From assembly GCA_044220545.1 (NCBI GenBank), contig JBGAQX010000021.1, positions 84,495 through 148,494 on the forward strand: a stretch of 64,000 bases of DNA, in the 5' to 3' direction. This DNA comes from Fen-999 sp044220545. GTDB taxonomy: Bacteria > Pseudomonadota > Gammaproteobacteria > Burkholderiales > Rhodocyclaceae. Made by a program: the position numbers and the translations under genes. The notes beneath the pieces were generated by a model. It had not been told where the DNA came from. It made no database searches and saw only the letters and a program-made list of their open reading frames with translations. Positions 35,636-43,653 of this stretch are shown here, one piece after another (position 1 is the first letter of the stretch; the number at the start of each line of letters is the position of its first letter).

Positions 35636-35649
35636 TCCGGAGCCCGAAC

Positions 35650-36162
35650 ATGCGTTTAACCCTACTCAAGCAAGGCGAAGGCAGCATGAACGCGCTGGTC
35701 GACCGCCTTTACCCCAACCTGGGCGAAAGTGCCCGCAAGCGGGCCGAGAGCGCACTGCTCAAGGCCAATCCGCAATTGTCCGGGCGGGATGCGTTCCGGC
35801 CGGACGTGGTCATTGCCGTACCGGCGATACCGGATGCGAAGCCCCGCCCCGGAACGGCCGCCGCCGATCCGGCCGAGGAAATGCTCAAGACACTGGGCGA
35901 AGCGGTCGCCAGCTATCGGGACGATTTGGGAAAGGCAATCGAACGGGCGACCGCGGATATCGCCGTGCAGGAAGAGTTGCTCAAGCAGAAGGACGTCGCC
36001 GCCGCCATCAAGGGCGATCAGGAAGCGTCGGCCTTGGCGAAGAGCCTGGTCGCAACGCTGCGGGAGCACAAGAAATCTCTGGCGGAGGAACGAAAGAACC
36101 ACGCTGAGCTGTTCGCCCGGATTGGCAAGGACATCGCGGCCCTGGCCGACCAGATCGGCTGA
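35650..36162 (+). CDS. Small helical eCIS protein with N-terminal LysM-like segment
   Basis: This 170-residue protein starts at ATG 35650, 14 bp after the fibre-like gene. Residues 1-60 (MNALVDRLYPNLGESARKRAESALLKANPQLSGRDAFRPDVVIAVPAIP) have the helix-helix-strand look of a LysM-like docking motif. The rest, about 80-170, is one long charged helix (LKQKDVAAAIKGDQEASALAKSLVATLREHKKSLAEERKN), probably a coiled coil. It closes the eCIS operon. Possible roles are fibre attachment or a short length-setting helix. It is the only clearly coiled-coil protein in the structural set, but it is far shorter than known tape-measure proteins. Confidence 0.65.
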   Translation: MRLTLLKQGEGSMNALVDRLYPNLGESARKRAESALLKANPQLSGRDAFRPDVVIAVPAIPDAKPRPGTAAADPAEEMLKTLGEAVASYRDDLGKAIERATADIAVQEELLKQKDVAAAIKGDQEASALAKSLVATLREHKKSLAEERKNHAELFARIGKDIAALADQIG

Positions 36163-36226
36163 TGTGGGCACAAGGCCGGTTCCCGGCGGCCGTTCGAACA
36201 CGGCCAGCAGCATACCTGACATGACG

Positions 36227-36242
36227 CATAATGTGTATTATG
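36227..36242. promoter_or_regulatory. Perfect inverted repeat upstream of the SQR-like gene (operator candidate)
   Basis: The 16-bp sequence CATAATGTGTATTATG has two 6-bp arms that are exact reverse complements around a 4-bp spacer. It lies in the only AT-rich segment between the eCIS operon and the flavoprotein gene, about 90 bp before its ATG, close to TTAATATAAG, which could hold a -10 element. Symmetry and position fit a repressor or activator operator, for example of an ArsR- or MarR-type sulfide or redox regulator. No regulator gene is adjacent, so its identity is unknown. Confidence 0.4.
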
Positions 36243-36330
36243 TTAATATAAGTTAGTGGATCGGTGATCCCGCGAAAACGAATGCTGGCATGATGTCGAA
36301 CCTTTCCATTCAATCCATCGCAGGTTTCTC

Positions 36331-37473
36331 ATGGCTGCTTCGTCTTCCCGTATCGTCATTCTGGGTGCCGGCTTCGCCGCGCTTACCGCCGTGCGCGAAC
36401 TGCGCCGCCGTGTTCCCGGCGCCCGCATCACCTTGGTCGCCCCCAAGGCGGAATTCGTCTATCTGCCCAGCCTGATCTGGGTGCCCACTGGCCTCCGCCA
36501 AGGGAAGGATCTGATCCTCCCGCTCGATGCCTTCTTCAAGCAGCACGATGTGGAGTTCATCGCCGGCCGCGTCACCGGCCTGGAAAACGGCGGCCGCACG
36601 GTGCTCACCGACCAGGGCAAGGTCGAGAACGATGCCCTGCTCATCGCCACCGGTGGCCGCTTCATCAAGAAGCTGCCCGGCATCGAGCACGCTCTGACCC
36701 TCTGCGAGGGCGTGGCGTCGGCCGAGGCGATACGCGACCGTCTGGTTGCGATGGAGCGTGGCCGGATCGCGCTGGGTTTCGGTGGCAACCCCAACGAACC
36801 GTCCGCCATGCGTGGTGGCCCGATGTTCGAGCTGCTGTTCGGCATCGACACCTGGCTGCGCCGTCAGGGCAAGCGGGACCGTGTCGAACTCACCTTCTTC
36901 AACGCCGCCGCCGAACCGGGCAAGCGCTTGGGCGAAAAGGCGGTCAGCGGTCTGCTGGCCGAGATGGCCCGGCGGCGCATCGACACCCACCTGGGCCACA
37001 AGCCCCTGAGCTTTTCGGAACAGGGCGTGGCAACCGAGGGTGGCCACATCAACGCCGACCTGATCCTGTTCATGCCCGGTCTCACCGGCCCGGCCTGGGC
37101 GGCGGACAGCGGCCTGACCTTATCCCCCGGCGGATTCTTCAAGGCAGACGAGCACTGCCGGGTGGCCGGCGCGGAGTTGGTATTCGTGGCCGGCGACTCC
37201 GGCAGCTTTCCCGGCCCGGACTGGCTGCCCAAGCAGGCCCACATGGCCGACCTGCAAGCCAAGGCCGCCGTGCAAAACCTGCTGCTGGCGCTGGACGGCA
37301 AGCCGCCGGTGGCCAAACCAAAGCCTGAACTGATCTGCATCGTCGATACGGTCGACGCCGGCATACTGGTCTATCGCGACCCCCAACGCTCCTGGCTGCT
37401 GCCTTCCAGCCGGGTATTCCATTGGGCCAAGCGCTATTTCGAGGGGCACTACCTGCGGGCTTTCAGGCGCTGA
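36331..37473 (+). CDS. FAD-dependent pyridine nucleotide-disulfide oxidoreductase, sulfide:quinone oxidoreductase-like
   Basis: This is a 380-residue protein. The N-terminal FAD-binding strand is RIVILGAGFAALTAVREL, followed by AEFVYLPSLIWVPTGLR, which matches the SQR/FCC flavoprotein family. A second dinucleotide fold occurs in the centre (RIALGFGGNPNEP, about 144-156), and the FAD-binding closing motif is VAGDSGSF (about 289-296). The redox-active Cys pair expected of true SQR is not obvious; Cys occur singly in TLCEGV, DEHCRV and LICIVD. It may oxidise sulfide or act as a related quinone-linked flavoprotein. A separate unit from the eCIS, preceded by an AT-rich region with an inverted repeat. 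Confidence 0.72.
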   Translation: MAASSSRIVILGAGFAALTAVRELRRRVPGARITLVAPKAEFVYLPSLIWVPTGLRQGKDLILPLDAFFKQHDVEFIAGRVTGLENGGRTVLTDQGKVENDALLIATGGRFIKKLPGIEHALTLCEGVASAEAIRDRLVAMERGRIALGFGGNPNEPSAMRGGPMFELLFGIDTWLRRQGKRDRVELTFFNAAAEPGKRLGEKAVSGLLAEMARRRIDTHLGHKPLSFSEQGVATEGGHINADLILFMPGLTGPAWAADSGLTLSPGGFFKADEHCRVAGAELVFVAGDSGSFPGPDWLPKQAHMADLQAKAAVQNLLLALDGKPPVAKPKPELICIVDTVDAGILVYRDPQRSWLLPSSRVFHWAKRYFEGHYLRAFRR

Positions 37474-37497
37474 CCGGCATCGGCCGGCGGGCGCCAA

Positions 37498-37908
37498 TCA
37501 GTGAGTTTCCCGCTTGGGCGGCACGGGCAGGACCAGAATGCCCTCGTCGAGCAGGTCCTTGGTCTCGTCGCGCGTGGCCTGGCCCCGGATTCGACGCTCG
37601 GGGACTTCGTGATAATGGATGCGCCGAGCTTCGTCGGGAAACTGGTCGCCGACGTCTTCGCTGGCATCGGCCATCTGCCGCAACTGCTCGACGAAGTGTG
37701 CCAGTTCCGCGTCGCTGGCATCGGCGGCGCTTGGCGCGCTGGCCGGTCTGACGAGGTGCGGTGTCGACGGCAGGCGCCGAACATCCGCCGTGTTGCAATG
37801 GGTGCAGTTGACCAGTTGCTTCAGTGCTTGCGCTTCAAATGCGTCGACCGAAGCGAACCAGCCTTCGAAGCGATGCCCGGCGGAACAGACGAGGTCGAGA
37901 ACGATCAT
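37498..37908 (-). CDS. DUF1178 family zinc-ribbon protein
   Basis: This is a 136-residue protein. The start at 37908 gives MIVLDLVCSAGHRFEGWFAS, the standard opening of the DUF1178 family; a longer open frame upstream would run through the terminator and tRNA. A second Cys pair lies in VNCTHCNTADVRRLPSTP, so a small zinc ribbon is likely. The rest is acidic and helical, ending DLLDEGILVLPVPPKRE. Function is unknown, but the family is widespread in proteobacteria. It lies downstream of tRNA-Asp, separated by a hairpin terminator. Confidence 0.88.
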   Translation of the reverse strand: MIVLDLVCSAGHRFEGWFASVDAFEAQALKQLVNCTHCNTADVRRLPSTPHLVRPASAPSAADASDAELAHFVEQLRQMADASEDVGDQFPDEARRIHYHEVPERRIRGQATRDETKDLLDEGILVLPVPPKRETH

Positions 37909-37926
37909 TGGGCGAGTGAGGCAGAA

Positions 37927-37959
37927 AGCAAAAACGGGCCACTGGGGCCCGTTTTTGCT
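37927..37959. terminator. Bidirectional-looking hairpin terminator after tRNA-Asp
   Basis: Arms AGCAAAAACGGGCC and GGCCCGTTTTTGCT pair exactly over 14 bp with a 5-base loop (ACTGG). A run of five T/A on each flank gives U tracts in either direction. It begins 8 bp past the tRNA-Asp 3' end in the direction of tRNA transcription and lies 18 bp before the DUF1178 start. Confidence 0.88.
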
Positions 37960-37966
37960 TGATTGT

Positions 37967-38043
37967 TGGCGGAGTGGACGGGACTCGAACCCGCGACCCC
38001 CGACGTGACAGGCCGGTATTCTAACCAACTGAACTACCACTCC
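37967..38043 (-). tRNA. tRNA-Asp (anticodon GTC), CCA encoded
   Basis: The minus strand reads GGAGTGGTAGTTCAGTTGG at the 5' end with matching acceptor strand CCACTCC before GCCA. The anticodon loop reads CTGTCAC (anticodon GTC), and the T arm contains GGTTCGAGTCC. The acceptor stem is GGAGTGG / CCACTCC. Length is 77 nt including an encoded CCA. Confidence 0.96.
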
Positions 38044-38088
38044 ATTCCTGCCGCTAAACCGGTGTTGGCCTTGCGACAGGAGGGGCGC

Positions 38089-38116
38089 ATTATAGCGGCT
38101 TTCGCTGCGCGCGCAA
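38089..38116 (-). promoter_or_regulatory. Sigma-70 promoter for tRNA-Asp
   Basis: On the minus strand TTGCGC (38116-38111) is followed after 16 bp by a perfect TATAAT (38094-38089). Transcription would begin near 38082, about 40 bases before the mature tRNA 5' end. The GC-rich stretch after the -10 resembles the stringent discriminator of stable RNA promoters. Confidence 0.75.
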
Positions 38117-38135
38117 CACTTTTCCGGCTCGCGTT

Positions 38136-39338
38136 TCAGACCCGTTCGAAGATGCCCGCCGCGCCCATGCCGGTGCCGATGCACATGGTCACCATGCCGT
38201 ACTTGAGCTTGGGATCGCGCTGGAAAGCATGGACCAGCGTGGCGGTGCGAACGGCGCCGGTGGCGCCCAGCGGATGGCCGAGGGCAATGGCGCCGCCGAG
38301 CGGGTTGACCTTGCTCGGATCGAGGCCGAGATCCTTGATCACCGCCAGCGATTGTGCGGCAAAGGCCTCGTTGAGTTCTATCCAGTCCATTTGCCCGGCC
38401 GTGACGCCGCCGGCCTTGCAGGCGCGCGGAATCGCCTCGATGGGGCCGATGCCCATGATCTCCGGCGGCACGCCGGCCACCGAGAAGGAGACGAAGCGCG
38501 CCAGCGGCTTGACGTTGTAGCGCTTGACGGCCGCCTCGCTCATCAGCAACACGGCGGCGGCGCCATCGGACATTTGCGATGAGTTGCCGGCCGTCACCGA
38601 GCCGCGCGCGGCGAATACCGGCCGCAGCTTGGCCAGCGCTTCCACCGTCGACGAAGCGCGCGGCCCCTCGTCGTTCTCGAACAGCCGCTCGCTGACGCGC
38701 ACCTGGCCAGTGGTGAAATCGGGCAAGTGTTCGTGCACCGCGTAGGGCGTGATCTCGGCGCCGAAGTGGCCGGCGGCGATTGCGGCCAGGGCCTTCCGGT
38801 GCGATGCGGCGGCGAAGGCGTCCTGCTCTTCGCGCGTCACCTGCCAGCGTTCGGCGACGCGCTCGGCGGTAATGCCCATGCCATAAGCGATCGACAGATG
38901 CTCGTTGTCCGCGAAGAAGGCCGGGTTGGCGGCCACCTTGTTGCCCATCATCTGCGCCAGGATGGTCATCGACTCGGTGCCGGCGCCGATGGCGACATCG
39001 CTCTCGCCCAGACGAATACGGTCGGCGGCCATGGCCACGGCATTGACGCCCGAGGAACAGAAACGGTTGATGGTGATGGCCGGCACGCTGTCCGGCAGGC
39101 CGGCGAGCAGCGCGCCGATGCGCGCCACGTTCATGCCCTGCTCCGCCTCGGGCATGGCGCAGCCGACCACCACGTCGCCGATCTCCTTGGCGTCCAGCCC
39201 CGGCACGGCGGCGACGACGCTCCTCAACACGTGGGCCAGCATGTCGTCCGGCCGCACGTTGGCGAAGGCACCCTTGCGCTTGGCCACCGGTGTGCGCGTG
39301 GCGGCGACGATGTAGGCATCCTGAATGATCTTGCTCAT
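38136..39338 (-). CDS. fadA: Acetyl-CoA C-acyltransferase (thiolase)
   Basis: This 400-residue protein is the usual length for the thiolase of beta-oxidation. It cleaves 3-ketoacyl-CoA to acetyl-CoA and a shortened acyl-CoA. All active-site residues are present: Cys94 in NRFCSSGVNA, His355 in LGHPLGATG and Cys386 in MCIGTGMG. The start at 39338 follows GGAGAG and yields MSKIIQDAYIVAATRTPVAKR; an upstream open frame overlapping the previous gene was rejected. It is 14 bp downstream of the FadN-like gene, making a two-gene operon. The gene could also be called fadI; sequence alone does not decide. Confidence 0.92.
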   Translation of the reverse strand: MSKIIQDAYIVAATRTPVAKRKGAFANVRPDDMLAHVLRSVVAAVPGLDAKEIGDVVVGCAMPEAEQGMNVARIGALLAGLPDSVPAITINRFCSSGVNAVAMAADRIRLGESDVAIGAGTESMTILAQMMGNKVAANPAFFADNEHLSIAYGMGITAERVAERWQVTREEQDAFAAASHRKALAAIAAGHFGAEITPYAVHEHLPDFTTGQVRVSERLFENDEGPRASSTVEALAKLRPVFAARGSVTAGNSSQMSDGAAAVLLMSEAAVKRYNVKPLARFVSFSVAGVPPEIMGIGPIEAIPRACKAGGVTAGQMDWIELNEAFAAQSLAVIKDLGLDPSKVNPLGGAIALGHPLGATGAVRTATLVHAFQRDPKLKYGMVTMCIGTGMGAAGIFERV

Positions 39339-39352
39339 GTTGGTCTCTCCTA

Positions 39353-41743
39353 TCAGTTCCGCAGGGGCTTGCCGGTTTCCAGCATGTGGGCGATGCGCGC
39401 CTGGGTTTCCGGCGTCTTCAGCAAAGCCATGAATTCGCGCCGCTCGATGTCGAGTATCCATTGCTCGGTGACCAGCGTGCCCGTTTCGACATCACCACCG
39501 CATAGCGCCAGAGCGGCGGCCTTGGCGACGCGGTAGTCGTGGTCGGAAATGAAGTTGCCGGCACGCATGTTTACCAGCGCCATTTCGCAGTTGGCGATGC
39601 CGGTGCGCCCCGCCGCCACGATGGCATTCGGATGCGACGGCGGCGCGTAGCCGCCATCGAACATGGCGCGCGCCTTGCGGATGGCCACGTAGAGCAGCTC
39701 GTGGGGATTGAACAGAATGGTGTCGGCCGGTTCCAGATAGCCCATGCCGCGCGCGTCCAGCACCGAACCGGACACTTTGCCCTGGGCGATGTTCATGAAC
39801 ACGTTTTGCAGGAACGGGAAAGGCTCGCCGAAGGCCACCTGCGTCGCCAGTTCAGTCGCCCGGCGGGCGAAGTGCGCGCAGCCGCCGCCGGCCGGAATCA
39901 GGCCGACGCCGGCCTCGACCAGGCCAACGTAGGACTCGAAGGCCACCACCCGGCTGGCCGCGTAGATGGTGAATTCACAGCCGCCGCCCAGCGCCATGCC
40001 CTGCACCGCCGCGACGGTTGGCACCTGCGCGTAACGCAGCGCCAGACTGGCGCGCTGGAAGTCGGCGACGAAATGCTCCAGCTCCTCGAACCTTCCGGCG
40101 GCGGCGGCTTCGGCGACCTCCTTGAGGTTGGCGCCGACGGCGAACGGTGCCTCGTTCCACACCACCATGCCCTTGAAGTCGCGCTCGGCGAGGGCCACGG
40201 CCTCCAGCACGCCGAGGATGACGTCGCGCCCCACGGCATGCATCTTGGTGGTGAAGGAAAGAATGGCAATATCGGAGTCGACGTCATCCCGCACCCAGAG
40301 CCGCACGCCGCCGTTGGACCACACGTCGCGGCCAGCGACACCGGCTTCGCCGATCAGGCGGTCCGGACTCAACTGGCGGGCATAGACCGGCAACGTGGAG
40401 CGGCCGATGCGCCGGCCGGCGCTGGCCGACCACGAGCCGTCGGCGCCATGCACGCCATCGACCTTGCCGACCCAGTCGGGCAGCGGTACTTTGGTCATCG
40501 CCTTGCCCGCCGCAATGTCCTCCCCGACCATGGCCGCTACTTCACGCCAGCCGGCCGCCTGCCAGAGCTCGAACGGGCCGCGGCTCCAGCCGTAGCCCCA
40601 GCGCATCGCCAGGTCGATATCGCGCGCGGAAGTTGCGACGTCGCCCAGATGGACGGCGCAGTAATGGAAGATGTCGCGCAGGATGGACCACAGAAGTTGC
40701 GCTTGCGGGTGGGTCGAGGCGCGCAACTGGCGCAGGCGCTCGGTGGGGTCCTTCACCTTCAGAACGGCATCGACCTCCGGCGCGATCTGACCTGCCGAGA
40801 CGCGATAGTCGGCCAGCTTCAAATCCAGCACCTTGGTGATCTTGCCGTCGCGGAAATACACGCCGCGCCCGGCCTTCTGGCCGATGGCGCCCTGGGCGAT
40901 CATCTGTTGCGCCCAGTCGGGCACCGCGAAATAGGCATGCCAGGGGTCCGTGACCAGGCCGTTCTTCATGGTGTTGATGACGTGGCCCATGGTGTCGAGG
41001 CCGACCACGTCGAGCAGGCGATAGGTCGCCGACTTGGGCAGGCCGATGCGGGTGCCGGTCAGCGCATCGACCTCGTCGAAGGAGAGACCGAGCCGCGCGG
41101 TGTGATGCGCCACCATCAGGAGCCAGGCCACGCCAACGCGGTTGGCGATGAAGTTGGGCGTGTCGAGCGCGCGGATGATGCCCTTGCCCAGCCGCGAAGT
41201 GAGCCAGGTTTCCAGGTTGTCGAGCATCGCCGCGTCAGAGGTGACGCAGGGAATGATTTCGACCAGCGCCATGTAGCGTGGCGGGTTGAAGAAGTGGATG
41301 CCGCAGAAGTTGGGCCGGTGCGCCTCGGGCATCGCCTGGGCCAGTTTGTTGATCGACAGCCCGGAAGTGTTGGAGGCGATGATGGCACCCGGCTTCAGGT
41401 GGGGCGCGATCTTGCGGTACAGGTCTTCCTTCCACTCGAACTTCTCGGCGATGGCCTCGATGACGAAATCGCAGTCGGCGAGTTTATCGAGGTGCTGGCC
41501 GTAGTTGGCCGCCTCGACCAAGGCCATGCGGTCCTTGTGTCCAAAGGGCGGCGGCTTCAGTTTCTTCAGCCCGTCGAGCGCCTTCTGAACGATGCCATTG
41601 GGATTGCCGCCTTTTTCCGCGTCCGGTGCCGGCAGGTCGAACAGCAACACCGGCACGTCGGCGTTGGCGAGATGCGCGGCGATCTGGGCGCCCATCACGC
41701 CGGCACCCAGCACGGCCACCTTGCGTATGTAGAGTTTGCTCAC
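39353..41743 (-). CDS. fadN: 3-hydroxyacyl-CoA dehydrogenase / enoyl-CoA hydratase, FadN-like
   Basis: This is a 796-residue protein. The N-terminus is the NAD-binding dehydrogenase domain, VAVLGAGVMGAQIAAHLANAD, with the conserved NTSGLSINKLAQA and HFFNPPRYMALVEII. The crotonase domain is at the C-terminus with VQGMALGGGCEFTIYAASRVV. This dehydrogenase-first order is that of FadN-type enzymes, not E. coli FadB. It performs the hydration and oxidation steps that feed the thiolase. The GTG start at 41743 is preceded by AAGGAG at normal spacing. Divergently placed opposite an AraC-family regulator that may control it. Confidence 0.9.
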   Translation of the reverse strand: MSKLYIRKVAVLGAGVMGAQIAAHLANADVPVLLFDLPAPDAEKGGNPNGIVQKALDGLKKLKPPPFGHKDRMALVEAANYGQHLDKLADCDFVIEAIAEKFEWKEDLYRKIAPHLKPGAIIASNTSGLSINKLAQAMPEAHRPNFCGIHFFNPPRYMALVEIIPCVTSDAAMLDNLETWLTSRLGKGIIRALDTPNFIANRVGVAWLLMVAHHTARLGLSFDEVDALTGTRIGLPKSATYRLLDVVGLDTMGHVINTMKNGLVTDPWHAYFAVPDWAQQMIAQGAIGQKAGRGVYFRDGKITKVLDLKLADYRVSAGQIAPEVDAVLKVKDPTERLRQLRASTHPQAQLLWSILRDIFHYCAVHLGDVATSARDIDLAMRWGYGWSRGPFELWQAAGWREVAAMVGEDIAAGKAMTKVPLPDWVGKVDGVHGADGSWSASAGRRIGRSTLPVYARQLSPDRLIGEAGVAGRDVWSNGGVRLWVRDDVDSDIAILSFTTKMHAVGRDVILGVLEAVALAERDFKGMVVWNEAPFAVGANLKEVAEAAAAGRFEELEHFVADFQRASLALRYAQVPTVAAVQGMALGGGCEFTIYAASRVVAFESYVGLVEAGVGLIPAGGGCAHFARRATELATQVAFGEPFPFLQNVFMNIAQGKVSGSVLDARGMGYLEPADTILFNPHELLYVAIRKARAMFDGGYAPPSHPNAIVAAGRTGIANCEMALVNMRAGNFISDHDYRVAKAAALALCGGDVETGTLVTEQWILDIERREFMALLKTPETQARIAHMLETGKPLRN

Positions 41744-41905
41744 GTCAGTCTCCTTCCGAGATGTTCCGTTGCCACGACATGGTGTGCATATTCTGCCGGT
41801 CGTTAGCCTGAACTGAATTGGCCGCCATATCCGTACATTGCCACCGATCTGACCGCAGTCAAATGTTTTACAAGGATTATTCTAGTTACTGGTACGCACA
41901 CGTGT

Positions 41906-41935
41906 TTGCAGGTCGCGCCGAATTATTGGCATAAT
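41906..41935 (+). promoter_or_regulatory. Candidate sigma-70 promoter of the AraC gene
   Basis: TTGCAG (41906-41911) and CATAAT (41930-41935) are separated by 18 bp. A start near 41943 would leave a leader of under 20 bases before the ATG at 41960, and no clear Shine-Dalgarno is visible there. The region 41744-41959 is shared with the divergent beta-oxidation operon, so regulator binding sites are expected here. Confidence 0.4.
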
Positions 41936-41959
41936 CGGCCAAGGTCTTCCCGAACGCCG

Positions 41960-42958
41960 ATGCTCCACCCCTCGATTTCCACCGTCCCGATCAGTTTTGT
42001 GCGCCAGTTGCTGGGCCGGATCAGCCTGGATGCCGGCCAACGGGAAGGCTTGCTCCAGGAGGCCGGCATCGCACCGGCCCTGATCGACGAAAACGCCGCA
42101 CGCGTCACCACCGACCAGTTCGCGACGCTCTACCAAAGGCTGGCACGGGAACTGGATGACGAGTTGCCTGGCATGTTCTCCCGCCCGGTGCGCAACGGCA
42201 CCTTCAAGTTTCTCTGCCTGAGCCTGATGGAAGCGTCCAACGTGCGTACCGCGCTCTACCGATTCACGCGCTTCTTCCGGCTGTTTCTCGACGACCTGGC
42301 CATCGAGATGTCGCGCCAGGAGCAACTCACCCGCATTGCCCTGCTACCGAAGATCCCGGCCGCCGCCGAAAATGCCTTTGCCCAGGAAATTCTGCTGCGT
42401 CTGGTCCATGGCGTCACCTCCTGGCTGGCCGGCCGCAAGATGCCGCTGGCACGGGTCGATTTCACCTATCCGCGCCCACCCCACGCCTCCGAATACATCT
42501 TTCTCTACCCTGGCCCCGCCTATTTCGATCAGCCGCTTACCGCCGTCCATTTCGAGACCCGGCTGCTCGACACGCCGATCCGCCAGGATCGGCGCGGCCT
42601 CGGTGAGTTCCTCCGCCGAGCGCCCGGTGACTGGCTGTTCGCCTCCTTCGCCGAGCGACTGGTCAGCCATGGTGTGCGCGACCACCTGAACAAGCACCTG
42701 AATCTGCCGACCGGCATCGACGATGTCGCGCAGGCCATGCACACCTCGATACGCAGCCTGTCGCGCAAGCTGCGCCAGGAGGGCACCAGCTTTCAGGCCA
42801 TCAAGGACGAACTGCGCCGCGACGTCGCCATCCAGTTGCTGACCAAGACCGACAAACCCATCGCCGTCATCGGCGCCAATCTCGGCTTCGACAGCCCGAC
42901 CACCTTCCACCGGGCGTTCAAGGCCTGGACCGGAAGTACGCCGGGGGCGTATCGGTAG
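41960..42958 (+). CDS. AraC-family transcriptional regulator
   Basis: This is a 332-residue protein. Residues about 15-190 match the arabinose-binding-like N-terminal domain of OruR/PhbR-type AraC regulators (RISLDAGQREGLLQEAGIAP, then SLMEASNVRTALYRFTRFFRLF). The C-terminal 90 residues are the double helix-turn-helix: LPTGIDDVAQAMHTSIRSLSRKLRQEG and KPIAVIGANLGFDSPTTFHRAFKAWTGSTPGAYR. The ATG at 41960 is preferred to a TTG at 41906, which would coincide with the promoter -35. Divergent to the fadN-fadA operon, so a fatty-acid-responsive control of that operon is likely. Confidence 0.85.
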   Translation: MLHPSISTVPISFVRQLLGRISLDAGQREGLLQEAGIAPALIDENAARVTTDQFATLYQRLARELDDELPGMFSRPVRNGTFKFLCLSLMEASNVRTALYRFTRFFRLFLDDLAIEMSRQEQLTRIALLPKIPAAAENAFAQEILLRLVHGVTSWLAGRKMPLARVDFTYPRPPHASEYIFLYPGPAYFDQPLTAVHFETRLLDTPIRQDRRGLGEFLRRAPGDWLFASFAERLVSHGVRDHLNKHLNLPTGIDDVAQAMHTSIRSLSRKLRQEGTSFQAIKDELRRDVAIQLLTKTDKPIAVIGANLGFDSPTTFHRAFKAWTGSTPGAYR

Positions 42959-42980
42959 ACTGCGAAAAGACCGGGGAATA

Positions 42981-42994
42981 TTGATCCAGATCAA
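42981..42994. promoter_or_regulatory. FNR/Anr-type box upstream of bacteriohemerythrin
   Basis: The sequence TTGATCCAGATCAA is a perfect match to the FNR/Anr consensus TTGAT-N4-ATCAA. It is centred at 42987.5, about 130 bp before the hemerythrin ATG. An activated promoter with the box near -41.5 would start near 43029, with TAAGTTATT just upstream as a possible -10 region. Confidence 0.75.
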
Positions 42995-43119
42995 GAACGG
43001 TAGGGTCGGCTAAGTTATTGTGCGTTGCGCCTTGGTGGCTGGACAAGTTGTCCGGGCCCGGATGCACTGCCGATCACGTTGTTTACTGATCGATTTGAGG
43101 TCAATTTCAGGGAATTGGG

Positions 43120-43608
43120 ATGGCTACGGAACAGCTCTTGCAATGGTCGGACGACTTCAATGTCGGTATCCAGGAAGTCGACGAGCAACACAAGGCCCTG
43201 GTCGCGATGCTCAACGATCTGCACCAGGCGATCGTCGAACACCACGGCAAGGAGGCCTCGCGGAAGATTCTCGACCAACTGGCCGACTACACGCGGACGC
43301 ACTTTCTGCTTGAAGAAAGCCTGATGCGCGTCACCCACTATTCGGGCTTCGACATTCACAAGCAGCAGCACGAAGAGTTGATCCAGCAGGTGGGCGAGCT
43401 TCAGCAAAAGCTGGACAACGAAGGAGCCTCGATAACGTTCGAACTGCTCCACTTCCTCAAGGTCTGGCTGTCCAAGCACATCAATGAGAGCGACAAGCGT
43501 TTCGGCGCCTTCTTCGGCTCGACCGACCATCTGAAGGGCTACGCCAACTGGTCCCAGGAAGTGAACGCCACCATGAAAAAGAAGAAGTGGTGGTGGAAGT
43601 TCTGGTAG
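43120..43608 (+). CDS. Bacteriohemerythrin, O2-binding
   Basis: This is a 162-residue protein. All seven di-iron ligands are in place: His24 in DEQHKAL, His61 and Glu65 in THFLLEE, His80 and His84 in HKQQH, His120 and Asp125 in KHINESD. Family members bind O2 reversibly and deliver or sense it, often in microaerobic or magnetotactic bacteria. The C-terminus adds an unusual basic and Trp-rich tail (KKKKWWWKFW), which could anchor the protein at the membrane. An upstream FNR box suggests induction under low oxygen. Confidence 0.93.
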   Translation: MATEQLLQWSDDFNVGIQEVDEQHKALVAMLNDLHQAIVEHHGKEASRKILDQLADYTRTHFLLEESLMRVTHYSGFDIHKQQHEELIQQVGELQQKLDNEGASITFELLHFLKVWLSKHINESDKRFGAFFGSTDHLKGYANWSQEVNATMKKKKWWWKFW

Positions 43609-43653
43609 GACCTCGCGGCTCGATCGCGGCCTCGCGGGCCGGGCGAATTCCGC

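Larger units (their letters stand above)
2658..36162 (+). other. eCIS gene cluster with upstream protease/hydrolase module
   Basis: All genes here run in one direction, with gaps mostly under 30 bp and many 4-bp ATGA overlaps. The set contains sheath, tube, terminator, AAA+ ATPase, hub, spike, PAAR-like tip, gp25-like and two gp6-like baseplate proteins, gpI-like and fibre-like proteins. This combination, with DUF4157 and DUF4255 proteins and an AAA+ ATPase, is diagnostic of extracellular contractile injection systems. A phage would need head and terminase genes and a type VI system would need TssJ/L/M; neither is present. The only larger break is about 250 bp before the sheath gene (10401-10648), in which no gene or convincing promoter is visible. 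Confidence 0.9.

Noticed and set aside
10649..36162. Prophage or phage-tail remnant
   Set aside because: No capsid, portal, terminase, integrase or holin genes were found, and DUF4157, DUF4255 and an AAA+ ATPase point to an eCIS.
10649..36162. Type VI secretion system
   Set aside because: No TssB/TssC, TssJ/L/M or Hcp-type signature. A single sheath chain with gp25 and two J-type proteins fits eCIS.
37967..38043. tRNA-Asp as attachment site of the eCIS island
   Set aside because: The tRNA lies 1.8 kb beyond the last eCIS gene with two ordinary genes between, no integrase nearby and no repeat of the tRNA 3' end seen.
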